Shown here: piece after piece, positions 19,879 to 27,696 of the stretch | Layout of the letters: every line of letters starts with the position of its first letter | Numbering within the stretch: position 1 is the first letter of the stretch | Origin: Candidatus Limimonas egerieequi | Lineage (GTDB): Bacteria; Bacillota; Clostridia; Oscillospirales; Acutalibacteraceae | NCBI GenBank assembly: GCA_018064455.1 | Contig: JAGHVH010000010.1 | Span: 62,001 to 126,000 of the forward strand | Direction: 5' to 3' | Length of the DNA: 64,000 bases | Notes under the pieces: model-generated | Told to the model about the DNA's origin: nothing | Seen by the model: only the letters and a program-made list of their open reading frames with translations | Databases searched by the model: none | Program-made: the position numbers and the translations under genes

Positions 19879-20597
19879 AAAAATTTATTGTTATGATTTT
19901 TGCACTTGCAACAATCCTTGCACTCACAGTTATCCCAGCATCAGCGTTCAGTATGGAGAAACCTTTTGAACTTGATAAGAGCGGTGAGACATGGTTTAAA
20001 CTCGAGAACAAAGAAACAAATACAACGACATATTATAAGTTTGAATATGACGGAGACAAAATTGAAGAAGGCACACAAGTTATACTTTGGAACTATGATA
20101 AAGCTGCGAGTGCAATTGATAAAGAAATAATAGAAGGCATAGGTTCAGACAGTGAAAAAGAACTTTTTGAACAACTTAACAAGGTTACCTTAATATCATT
20201 CCTTCCACCAACTTCATCAAATTTTGACGTTCCTGTTAAAATATATGTACAGAACGATGGTGTAAACAAGTTGTTCTATGTTGATACATCATCGGCTTCT
20301 CAGTCAGAAATAGACGATATTAATTTCCATAATTTTACATATCCAGCAAAGGAAAATGATGTTAAACTTACTGCTCCAGATGGAAATGAATACTCTTTCT
20401 CAATGATGGAAACAAATTTTGAAACAAACTATTTGTTCTTTAGTCCAAATAATCCTGTTCCACCACATGAAACTAATGGTGCAGGTTCAACATTTATGAA
20501 CTCATCAGCTTGGTTTATCATATCAATTGCAGAACTTGTTGCAGTAGTTGCACTTTCAGTAGTACTTGTTACTAAGAGCAAAAAAGTAAAGAGTTAA
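19875..20597 (+). CDS. secreted anchored protein (paralog of 20937-21704)
   Basis: MKKFIVMIFALATILALTVIPASA signal; C-terminal TFMNSSAWF + TM; ATGA overlap with phosphatase gene. Confidence 0.7.
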   Translation: MKKFIVMIFALATILALTVIPASAFSMEKPFELDKSGETWFKLENKETNTTTYYKFEYDGDKIEEGTQVILWNYDKAASAIDKEIIEGIGSDSEKELFEQLNKVTLISFLPPTSSNFDVPVKIYVQNDGVNKLFYVDTSSASQSEIDDINFHNFTYPAKENDVKLTAPDGNEYSFSMMETNFETNYLFFSPNNPVPPHETNGAGSTFMNSSAWFIISIAELVAVVALSVVLVTKSKKVKS

Positions 20598-20675
20598 CTA
20601 CCAACTAAATATTCATTAGCCTTTTTACTTCCTTCATCGTATAAATAAGTGAGATCCTTAAAAGGAGGGATTACG

Positions 20676-20915
20676 ATGAAGGAAGCTATTATTATTTTAG
20701 CAGTACTTTTGATTATTGAAATTTTGACACTTGTAGCTGTCATTTGTCCAGCAAGCCCAGCAGCTGACGCAATGCTTGCTTCATCTAATGCAGTTGCCGG
20801 CTCTATGCTGACGCACCAGAGCCTATCAGCAATAATTCTCATACTACTCGTAATTACTTTCATTGTTGAGACCGTAATTATCATAAAGGTAGTTAAGAAC
20901 GAAAGAAAAAAGTAA
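20676..20915 (+). CDS. small two-TM protein
   Basis: 79-aa ORF, GGAGG RBS, two hydrophobic segments. Confidence 0.6.
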   Translation: MKEAIIILAVLLIIEILTLVAVICPASPAADAMLASSNAVAGSMLTHQSLSAIILILLVITFIVETVIIIKVVKNERKK

Positions 20916-20936
20916 AACAAATTTCGGAGGGAACTT

Positions 20937-21704
20937 ATGAAAAAAATAATTGCTACAATTTTTGCGTTAGCGACTATTCTTGCACTAACAATTATCCCGG
21001 CATCAGCTACTTATAGTCAATATAACGTTCCATTGAATCCAGATTCAAACGGTAGAATGTGGGTAGACGTAACTAACAGTTCTGGTAACCATATCCTTTA
21101 TGTAATGATTGAAATGGATCCTAACGATATTCCAGAAGGCGCCGAATATGACGTTACTTATACAGATAGAAGCAACAACTTTATTTCTGGTCCAGTTTTG
21201 GATTCTTTAGGTGAAATGTTGGGTCTTTATATTAATGATTCGGTTCAATTCGAAGTTACGGATTCATCAAATAAAACTCTTATAAAAGATGCTACTTTCT
21301 ATGTTGAGGCAGCTGATAGGAAAAATGCTTATGCGATAAATACAGTTGCATTTACACAAATGCCAGATGAAGAACGCCAAGCGTCAACTTATGCTAATGT
21401 TACAACGAAAATTAGTAAGGTTAAACTTAAAGGTCCTGATAAAAAGGACAGACAGTATTATAAAGTAAGTCAAGATAATGCATGCTTCACAGTAATATCA
21501 TCTCCGGACAATGTGGAATTTCCAGTTTCACCTGGTAATACAAATTTTTCAGGGACAGAATTTAATAATAATGCTAAAGGCAGTTATGGTGGCGCAATAG
21601 TTGGCTCTACATTTATGAACTTACCAGTGTGGTTTGCAGCATCAACAGTTCTTGCACTTGCAGTAGTTTTCTATGTAAGTTATAAGAAGAAAAAGAAGAA
21701 ATAA
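20937..21704 (+). CDS. secreted anchored protein (paralog of 19875-20597)
   Basis: MKKIIATIFALATILALTIIPASA; STFMNLPVWF + TM + KKKKKK. Confidence 0.7.
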   Translation: MKKIIATIFALATILALTIIPASATYSQYNVPLNPDSNGRMWVDVTNSSGNHILYVMIEMDPNDIPEGAEYDVTYTDRSNNFISGPVLDSLGEMLGLYINDSVQFEVTDSSNKTLIKDATFYVEAADRKNAYAINTVAFTQMPDEERQASTYANVTTKISKVKLKGPDKKDRQYYKVSQDNACFTVISSPDNVEFPVSPGNTNFSGTEFNNNAKGSYGGAIVGSTFMNLPVWFAASTVLALAVVFYVSYKKKKKK

Positions 21705-21714
21705 TAATCATCAA

Positions 21715-21740
21715 GAAAGCCAGGCAGTTGCCTGGCTTTC
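21715..21740. terminator. CCAGGC-type terminator 1
   Basis: GAAAGCCAGGCAGTTGCCTGGCTTTC. Confidence 0.85.
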
Positions 21741-21770
21741 TTTGCTTCATCACAAAAAATCGCTATACAT

Positions 21771-21820
21771 TACCGTTCGTACCGAATTTTTAACCACTCG
21801 TAAATAATTCGAGATTTTTT
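21771..21820 (+). repeat. divergent copy of the short array repeat
   Basis: ACCGTTCGTACCGAATTTTTAACCACTCGTAAATAATTCGAGATTTTTT aligns to ACCGCTCGTCAGTAATTTCTAACCGTTCGTAGGAAATGCGTCCGTTTTT. Confidence 0.55.
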
Positions 21821-21911
21821 GATATTTCTGTGTATTATTGACTTTAGCAGTAGAAATAATTATACTATTTGTAGGAAAAGTAGGGTAATTCCTACCAAAG
21901 GAGGAATCCAT

Positions 21912-22163
21912 ATGATTATTGAAAGTGCAAAGGTAATGTCCAAGGGTCAAATAACTTTGCCAAAAGAAATTAGAGAGGCATTAGGTGTCAGCACTGGTGA
22001 CCGTGTTACAATAATTTGTGATGGGTCACAAGCACACATGATGAATTCTTCTGTATATGCTTTAAAATTTCTTCAAGATGAATTAAAAGGTCTTGCAGAT
22101 GAAAAAGGATTAACAGAGGATGATATTATGGATCTTGTTGCTGAGATAAGGAATAAACGTTGA
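21912..22163 (+). CDS. AbrB/SpoVT-type antitoxin
   Basis: SAKVMSKGQITLPKEIREALGVSTGDRVTI. Confidence 0.85.
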   Translation: MIIESAKVMSKGQITLPKEIREALGVSTGDRVTIICDGSQAHMMNSSVYALKFLQDELKGLADEKGLTEDDIMDLVAEIRNKR

Positions 22164-22201
22164 AGGTCTTTATTGATACAAACGTAATTTATAAATCCTA
22201 A
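22160..22201 (+). pseudogene. PIN-domain (VapC-like) toxin N-terminal stub
   Basis: TTG start overlapping antitoxin stop; reads (M)KVFIDTNVIYKS*, the PIN N-terminal signature, then stops. Confidence 0.6.
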
Positions 22202-22231
22202 ATTTGAAAGTGTTGGTAGATAGGGGATTTT

Positions 22232-22253
22232 AAGCCAGGCAGAAGCCTGGCTT
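22232..22253. terminator. CCAGGC-type terminator 2
   Basis: AAGCCAGGCAGAAGCCTGGCTT. Confidence 0.8.
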
Positions 22254-22258
22254 TGTTT

Positions 22259-22529
22259 GTATCTGGCGGTCAATCCGCGCTCACACAGTAAAAGGTACCG
22301 CTGCGTAATTGGTAGCGCAGTCTGTTCGCATGTCAAGGCACGCAAGCTCTAAAGGCCTTGACAAAGCTCACAGCCAGCGCTACGGGCTAGATATCACCAG
22401 CAAAGGTAAACTTTGCTGGGCGCAAGTAACAACTATGTGTGGAGGCGAGTGGGATGGCCGCTCGTCAGTAATTTCTAACCGTTCGTAGGAAATGCGTCCG
22501 TTTTTGCTCTGTTTTGGGATATATAAGTA
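22259..22529 (+). repeat. long array repeat, copy A
   Basis: ~270 bp, nearly identical to 26257-26525 and 27697-27965. Confidence 0.95.
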
Positions 22530-22580
22530 TAAAGATTTATTGACGCGCCCTATATAATAGGGTATACTGTAGGTGAAATA

Positions 22581-22673
22581 ATGTATAGATTGTTTGTAAT
22601 GACAAAAGAATTTGATACTAAAGAAGAACGAGCTGCAATTAAGGAAGTAGTAAAATTGTTGAAGAATAATTGA
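22581..22673 (+). pseudogene. RelE/HigB-like toxin C-terminal remnant (30 aa)
   Basis: MYRLFVMTKEFDTKEERAAIKEVVKLLKNN resembles C-terminus of HigB/RelE partners of XRE antitoxins; TTGACG-N17-TATACT promoter precedes. Confidence 0.5.
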
Positions 22674-22682
22674 GGTGATCAT

Positions 22683-23000
22683 ATGTCAGATTTATATAAG
22701 AGTTTATTGCAAGGCTTAAATGAAGCTGTTGAACATGAAAAAGGCACATTGACACTTAAAACTGCAGCAGTTGAAATAAATCCTGTAGAGGAGTTTACGG
22801 CTAAAGAAGTTAAAACTATCAGAAACAACCTCAATATGTCTCAGTCTGTTTTTGCGGTTCTCATGGGCGTGTCTAATAAAACGGTAGAGGCATGGGAAGC
22901 TGGAACAAATAAACCTACTGGTTCTGCCAGAAGATTGCTTGGAATGTTGAAAGAGGATAGTAATATACCTCAAAAATACAATATTGTTGTTTTAAAGTAA
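22683..23000 (+). CDS. XRE-family HTH antitoxin/regulator (HigA/NadS-like)
   Basis: IRNNLNMSQSVFAVLMGVSNKTVEAWEAGTNKPTGSARRLL. Confidence 0.85.
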   Translation: MSDLYKSLLQGLNEAVEHEKGTLTLKTAAVEINPVEEFTAKEVKTIRNNLNMSQSVFAVLMGVSNKTVEAWEAGTNKPTGSARRLLGMLKEDSNIPQKYNIVVLK

Positions 23001-23043
23001 GAACAACTGATTATAAATGTTTTGTTTGGAGACATAGATAAAT

Positions 23044-23808
23044 TTGAAAAGAATGAATAATAATAAATTAAAAATAGTAAATGGAGATGTAATTAAATAT
23101 ATTGCAATCATTCCAATGTTGTTAGGACACACAATCAGTTCTTTAGTTGAGCATGATATTCTTGAATCCAATACATTTTTGATTGTGCTTCAGGCATTAG
23201 CAATTTTTGCAGCTCCTATCTTCTTTTTTTCGATAACGGAAGGGTACAAATATACACGTTCAAAAAAGAAATACGCATTGCGATTGTTGATATTCGCAAT
23301 TATCACGCAGATTCCTTTTGCACTCAATTCTTTTGGAACATTGTTTACTGTAGAAGCAATACTAAATTTGAATGTCTTCTTTACTTTGCTTGCTGGTTTA
23401 ATTTCAATTATAGTGTGGGAAAGCAAATATCCAGCTGTAGCACGTATTATAGGAATTATTATTATAGATGGATTGACTGTATTATTTGGTAGCGAATGGA
23501 TGATATTTGGTGTACCGATAATCCTGGGACTGCATATATTTAGTGAGAAACCGAGAGTACGTTTTATTTGGTTTGCGATGTGTATTCTTTTGTCTCAGTA
23601 TATCTGTTGGGGAATGAATTTATATACATTTATTAGTCCAGGTTTCATTTCAGGAACAATAGCAGCAATCATAAGTTATTTGTTCATAACTACATTTTAC
23701 AATGGGCAAAGAGGAAAGCATCCTGTATTTTCAAAATGGTTCTTCTATATTGTTTATCCGTTGCATTTTGTGCTGATATATTTGATTATAATAATGATTA
23801 CGGCGTAG
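23044..23808 (+). CDS. TraX-like membrane protein
   Basis: DVIKYIAIIPMLLGHTIS..YPLHFVLIYLI; multi-TM. Confidence 0.7.
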   Translation: MKRMNNNKLKIVNGDVIKYIAIIPMLLGHTISSLVEHDILESNTFLIVLQALAIFAAPIFFFSITEGYKYTRSKKKYALRLLIFAIITQIPFALNSFGTLFTVEAILNLNVFFTLLAGLISIIVWESKYPAVARIIGIIIIDGLTVLFGSEWMIFGVPIILGLHIFSEKPRVRFIWFAMCILLSQYICWGMNLYTFISPGFISGTIAAIISYLFITTFYNGQRGKHPVFSKWFFYIVYPLHFVLIYLIIIMITA

Positions 23809-23890
23809 ATTTTGTAATGCAACAGTCCGTTTCTTTTATCCAAAGCAAAATCATTGTATAATCAAGTCATCAAAACGTGCGGAGGATAAA

Positions 23891-24502
23891 ATGGAGATAA
23901 AAGATATACTTAAAACCCTAAGAGAAAAGAATAACCTTACACAGGAACAACTAGCTGACAAAGTAATGGTCACAAGACAGGCTGTAAGCCGCTGGGAGAA
24001 CGGTGAAACACAACCTAATACAGAAACCTTAAAACTACTTTCAAAGCTATTTGACGTGTCCATAAACACACTCCTGGGCGATGACCAATTAATATGTAAA
24101 TGTTGTGGCACACCGCTTGATGAAATATCTCTAAATAATGATTACTGCGAAGACTGTTATGACTATTTTACTAAGTATCAACAGTTTTCAGATGAAGGTC
24201 AATTTGAGGCATTTGTAAAACAGTTAATTAATGAAATCAATGATTTAAAGATTGATGGCATGCCAACCGTAACTGGCCTTAATCCATTACCAGGTAAATT
24301 TGTGAACCTATCATACAGGCTTCCAAGTGGTGAGTATGTCAAGTTCCTTGATGACAATGCAACCTACCTAGGTAACCAACTTGAATCCCTTTTTGATCCA
24401 AACGTTTGCTTTGGCGTTCTTGCAAGCCTTGGTTTCATTATGGTTTGCAGCTACGGTGAACAAGGCTCAAATCCAGAACTCATTATCTACAAGCAAAGAT
24501 AA
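23891..24502 (+). CDS. XRE-family regulator with zinc-ribbon-like and C-terminal domain
   Basis: LREKNNLTQEQLADKVMVTRQAVSRWENGETQPN; CKCCG..CEDC. Confidence 0.8.
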   Translation: MEIKDILKTLREKNNLTQEQLADKVMVTRQAVSRWENGETQPNTETLKLLSKLFDVSINTLLGDDQLICKCCGTPLDEISLNNDYCEDCYDYFTKYQQFSDEGQFEAFVKQLINEINDLKIDGMPTVTGLNPLPGKFVNLSYRLPSGEYVKFLDDNATYLGNQLESLFDPNVCFGVLASLGFIMVCSYGEQGSNPELIIYKQR

Positions 24503-24508
24503 TTATTA

Positions 24509-24539
24509 AAAGCCAGGCTACAATACAAAGCCTGGCTTT
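24509..24539. terminator. CCAGGC-type terminator 3
   Basis: AAAGCCAGGCTACAATACAAAGCCTGGCTTT. Confidence 0.8.
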
Positions 24540-24543
24540 CGTT

Positions 24544-24960
24544 CTATACAACCATTATTAATGTTCCAACACCAATTAGAATACAACCTATCAGAGACTT
24601 CGCAGTGAATTCCTCATGAAGGAATACAAAAGCAAGTATGAGTGTTATTACTACTGAAAGCTTGTCTATTGGTACAACCTTGGATGCATCACCCATTTGA
24701 AGTGCTTTATAGTAACAAAGCCATGATGCGCCAGTAGCAAGACCAGAAAGTATTAAAAATAGCCAGCTCTTTTTACTGATATCTGTCATTCCACTCTGTG
24801 CATTGGTAATGAACACCATTCCCCATGCCATAGCAACGACTACAACAGTCCTAATTGCCGTTGCCAGATTGGAATCAACTCCTTCTATACCTACTTTTGC
24901 AAGTATCGATGTAAGCGCTGCGAACACTGCTGAAAGCAATGCAAATATAAACCACGTCAT
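24544..24960 (-). CDS. EamA/EmrE-like small transporter
   Basis: 138 aa, ~5 TM, FALLSAVFAALTSILAKVGIEGVDSNLATAIRT. Confidence 0.8.
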   Translation of the reverse strand: MTWFIFALLSAVFAALTSILAKVGIEGVDSNLATAIRTVVVVAMAWGMVFITNAQSGMTDISKKSWLFLILSGLATGASWLCYYKALQMGDASKVVPIDKLSVVITLILAFVFLHEEFTAKSLIGCILIGVGTLIMVV

Positions 24961-25033
24961 AATGCACTCCTAAGATATACTTTAATTTATAATCATTATA
25001 CTTTAAACTTAACATTGATGCATTAAAAACTTT

Positions 25034-25074
25034 GTAGCCATTTTTTAAAATGCTTCGTATAAAGAGATGTAAGA
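25034..25074 (+). promoter_or_regulatory. GG-peptide promoter 1
   Basis: TAGCCA-N17-TATAAA then AGATGTAAGA. Confidence 0.75.
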
Positions 25075-25097
25075 CAAATCAAAAGGAGGAAAAAACA

Positions 25098-25259
25098 ATG
25101 TCAGAACTTAGAGATGAACTTTTACAGGAAACAACAGGTGGTTGCCCAGAAGAGCGTACAGTATTAGGTGGTATGCCAAAGATTAATCCAGATGAGAAAT
25201 ATGTATTAACACATAATATGCCTCAAAAGTCAGATGATGAAAAATACGTAATGAAGTAA
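25098..25259 (+). CDS. double-glycine leader peptide (53 aa)
   Basis: MSELRDELLQETTGG|CPEERTVLGGMPK...; AGGAGG RBS. Confidence 0.7.
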   Translation: MSELRDELLQETTGGCPEERTVLGGMPKINPDEKYVLTHNMPQKSDDEKYVMK

Positions 25260-25275
25260 TCTTCTTTTAGCAGAC

Positions 25276-25299
25276 AAAGCCAGGCGGTTGCCTGGCTTT
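25276..25299. terminator. CCAGGC-type terminator 4
   Basis: AAAGCCAGGCGGTTGCCTGGCTTT. Confidence 0.85.
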
Positions 25300-25358
25300 T
25301 GTTATCCTTATTGACTTATACGTATTAAAGGCGCATAATGAGTGTGGATGGTGATCAA

Positions 25359-25751
25359 ATGAAACAAACTTACCCAATAGTGATTAAGAAAACTTCTAGT
25401 GGATATGTTGTCTATATTCCAGACTTTGATATCAATACTGAGGGTGCTGATATTACAGAAGCAATAGAAATGGCAAGGGATGCTATAGGAATTATGGGTA
25501 TCGATATGGAAGATGATAAAAAGAAACTTCCAGAACCAACAGCCTTTGATAGAATTAAACTTAAAAGCAATGAGTTCATCACTCTTGTTGATGTTGATTT
25601 CTATGAGTACAGACGTAAGAATGAAACTAAGGTAGTTAAGAAAAATTGTACTTTGCCAAGTTGGTTATGCTATGAAGCAGAGAAAGCTAATATTAATTTC
25701 TCTCAACTATTGCAAAATGCAATTAAAGAAGAACTTAAAATAGCAACATAG
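25359..25751 (+). CDS. HicB-like antitoxin, no adjacent HicA
   Basis: YPIVIKKTSSGYVVYIPDFDINTEGADITEAIEMARDAIG..LPSWLCYEAEKANINFSQLLQNAIKEEL. Confidence 0.75.
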   Translation: MKQTYPIVIKKTSSGYVVYIPDFDINTEGADITEAIEMARDAIGIMGIDMEDDKKKLPEPTAFDRIKLKSNEFITLVDVDFYEYRRKNETKVVKKNCTLPSWLCYEAEKANINFSQLLQNAIKEELKIAT

Positions 25752-25754
25752 TTT

Positions 25755-25779
25755 AAGAGCCAGGCTTCCGCCTGGCTTA
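25755..25779. terminator. CCAGGC-type terminator 5
   Basis: AGCCAGGCTTCCGCCTGGCT. Confidence 0.8.
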
Positions 25780-25786
25780 TTATTTT

Positions 25787-25860
25787 GACCGCTCGTCAGT
25801 AATTTCTAACCGTTCGTAGAAAATGCGTCCGTTTTTGCTCCGTTTTGGGATATATAAGTA
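25787..25860 (+). repeat. short array repeat, copy D
   Basis: GACCGCTCGTCAGTAATTTCTAACCGTTCGTAGAAAATGCGTCCGTTTTTGCTCCGTTTTGGGATATATAAGTA. Confidence 0.95.
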
Positions 25861-25905
25861 AAGGGCTTTTTTATCCCAACATAACATATTATTCTATTGA
25901 TGTTT

Positions 25906-25932
25906 GATAGCAAGTATGCTATCATATCGATA
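25906..25932. promoter_or_regulatory. putative operator of the XRE gene
   Basis: GATAGCA-N4-TGCTATC followed by TATCGATA. Confidence 0.5.
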
Positions 25933-25950
25933 GATAAAGGAGTGAAAAAA

Positions 25951-26226
25951 ATGATCAAGTGGAATGAATATATTAATGATGCTAAAGAAGATTGCCCATG
26001 GCTTAAAGAAGATATTGAACAAGCTGAAGTGTGGGCTGCACTAATAACTCAGATTATTAAGCGAAGAGAGGAACTGGGAATATCTCAGCGTGAACTTGCC
26101 CAAATATGTGAACTTCCTCAATCATCTATTGCTAGGATGGAAGCATTTACTAATATTCCAAAAGTAAGTACAGTTATGAAAGTCATTAAACCTTTAGGAT
26201 TAAAGTTGCAGTTAGTTAATACATAA
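25951..26226 (+). CDS. XRE-family HTH antitoxin-like protein, no toxin partner
   Basis: RREELGISQRELAQICELPQSSIARMEAFTNIPKVSTVMKVIKPLGLKL. Confidence 0.8.
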   Translation: MIKWNEYINDAKEDCPWLKEDIEQAEVWAALITQIIKRREELGISQRELAQICELPQSSIARMEAFTNIPKVSTVMKVIKPLGLKLQLVNT

Positions 26227-26231
26227 ATGTT

Positions 26232-26250
26232 AAGCCAGGCGGCCTGGCTT
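26232..26250. terminator. CCAGGC-type terminator 6
   Basis: AAGCCAGGCGGCCTGGCTT. Confidence 0.75.
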
Positions 26251-26256
26251 ATTTTT

Positions 26257-26525
26257 GTATCTGGCGGTCAATCCGTGCTCACACAGTAAAAGGAATCGCT
26301 GCGTAATTGGCAGCGCAGTCTGCTCGCATGTCAAGGCACGCAAGCTCTGAAGGCCTTGACAAAGCTCTCAGCCAGCGCTACGGGCTAGATATCACCAGCA
26401 AAGGTAAACTTTGCTTGGCGCAAGTAACAACTATGTGTGGAGGCGAGTGGGATGACCGCTCGTCAGTAATTTCTAACCGTTTGTAGGAAATGCGTCCGTT
26501 TTTGCTTAATTTTGGGATATATATA
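26257..26525 (+). repeat. long array repeat, copy B
   Basis: near-identical to copies A and C. Confidence 0.95.
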
Positions 26526-26610
26526 GGAAATGATTTTACTCTTGCTGAGTAAATGAATTGACAAAATGTTATATATAACATATTATTAACTTTAGAAAGA
26601 AGGGCTGAAT

Positions 26611-26901
26611 ATGTCAAAAACAATACCGTTTGAAGTTTTAGAGCAACAACTATTACAAAATGAGTCCTTTAAAAATGAATACTCAAACACTCAAGCTGAA
26701 TATGAAGCAATGCGTGAAGTTATGAAGGCAAGAATTGAATGTGATCTTACTCAGAAGGAATTGTCACAGTTGAGTGGTGTTACTCAAGCTGATATTAGTA
26801 GAATTGAAAATGGCAACTTTAATCCTACAATTAAAATGTTGCAACGTCTTGCAGCGGGAATGAATAGGCATATCGAGTTAAAGTTTGTGCCAAATACGTA
26901 A
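26611..26901 (+). CDS. XRE-family antitoxin (HigA-like), no toxin partner
   Basis: ARIECDLTQKELSQLSGVTQADISRIENGNFNPTIKMLQRLAAGM; upstream TTGACA and TGTTATATATAACA palindrome. Confidence 0.85.
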   Translation: MSKTIPFEVLEQQLLQNESFKNEYSNTQAEYEAMREVMKARIECDLTQKELSQLSGVTQADISRIENGNFNPTIKMLQRLAAGMNRHIELKFVPNT

Positions 26902-26902
26902 T

Positions 26903-26927
26903 AAAAGCCAGGCAGCGCCTGGCTTTT
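26903..26927. terminator. CCAGGC-type terminator 7
   Basis: AAAAGCCAGGCAGCGCCTGGCTTTT. Confidence 0.85.
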
Positions 26928-26933
26928 TATTTT

Positions 26934-27007
26934 GACCGCTCGTCAGTAATTTCTAACCGTTCGTAGGAAATGCGTCCGTTTTTGCTCCGTTTTGGGATAT
27001 ATAAGTA
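26934..27007 (+). repeat. short array repeat, copy E
   Basis: GACCGCTCGTCAGTAATTTCTAACCGTTCGTAGGAAATGCGTCCGTTTTTGCTCCGTTTTGGGATATATAAGTA. Confidence 0.95.
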
Positions 27008-27021
27008 GGAAATGTTATGAA

Positions 27022-27041
27022 TGCAACTAAATTTAGTTGCA
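27022..27041. promoter_or_regulatory. putative HicAB operator
   Basis: perfect 20-bp palindrome TGCAACTAAATTTAGTTGCA. Confidence 0.65.
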
Positions 27042-27076
27042 AATTTCCGAATATATGATATACTTAAGGAGAAAAA

Positions 27077-27328
27077 ATGAGTCAGAAAGTAAAATTAATA
27101 AGTAAGTTAAAAACAGTTCCTAAAGACTTTACTTATGATGATGCCAAAGCTCTTTTAGAATGGTTGGGTTATAAGGAATCTAATAAAGGAAAAACAAGTG
27201 GTTCTAGAGTGTCTTTCGTTAAAGATAATTCGTTGATAATCCTCCATAAGCCGCATCCACGAAAAGAGCTACTTGTTGTACAAGTTAAAGAGTTGATTAG
27301 AACATTAGAACAGGAGGGGCTCATATGA
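27077..27328 (+). CDS. hicA: HicA toxin
   Basis: KDFTYDDAKALLEWLGYKESNKGKTSGSRVSFVKDNSLIILHKPHPRKEL. Confidence 0.88.
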   Translation: MSQKVKLISKLKTVPKDFTYDDAKALLEWLGYKESNKGKTSGSRVSFVKDNSLIILHKPHPRKELLVVQVKELIRTLEQEGLI

Positions 27329-27657
27329 ATAACACTATGATATATAAGGGCTATATTGGCAGCGTTGAATTTTCAGAAGAAGATTGCCTTTTCTATGGCT
27401 CTTTGCAAGGAATTAAAAGCTTAGTAGATTATGATGGTGCAACAGCTAAAGAGTTAATTGAAGATTTTCATAATGCGGTTGATAATTATCTAGAAGTTTG
27501 CACGGCGGAAGGTATTGAGCCAGAGCGCCCATATAAGGGTAGTTTTAATATTAGAATTTCTCCTGATCTTCACAAGAAGGCTGCTATTTATGCAATTAAC
27601 CACAATGTTAGTTTAAACAGTGTTGTTGAACAAGCATTGCAAAAAGCATTAGTATAA
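27325..27657 (+). CDS. hicB: HicB antitoxin
   Basis: YKGYIGSVEFSEEDCLFYGSLQGI..FNIRISPDLHKKAAIYAINHNVSLNSVVEQAL; overlaps hicA. Confidence 0.88.
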   Translation: MNNTMIYKGYIGSVEFSEEDCLFYGSLQGIKSLVDYDGATAKELIEDFHNAVDNYLEVCTAEGIEPERPYKGSFNIRISPDLHKKAAIYAINHNVSLNSVVEQALQKALV

Positions 27658-27668
27658 TGTAGAACTTT

Positions 27669-27690
27669 AAGCCAGGCAGTTGCCTGGCTT
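27669..27690. terminator. CCAGGC-type terminator 8
   Basis: AAGCCAGGCAGTTGCCTGGCTT. Confidence 0.8.
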
Positions 27691-27696
27691 ATTTTT

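Noticed and set aside
22290-22400. tRNA gene inside the long repeat
   Set aside because: D-arm-like GCGTAATTGGTAGCGC is present, but I could not find a proper anticodon arm, T-arm (GGTTCRANNCC) and matching acceptor in register. Treated as tRNA-like only.
22380-22682. 100-aa minus ORF through the long repeat, and the similar 81-aa ORF at 26378-26623
   Set aside because: They share sequence only where they cross the repeat (ISYERLEITDERPSHSPPHIVVTCAQQSLPLLVISSP), and the rest is unrelated and unsupported by an RBS. Most likely a by-product of repeat conservation, though the shared 3' part could be rechecked with Ribo-seq.
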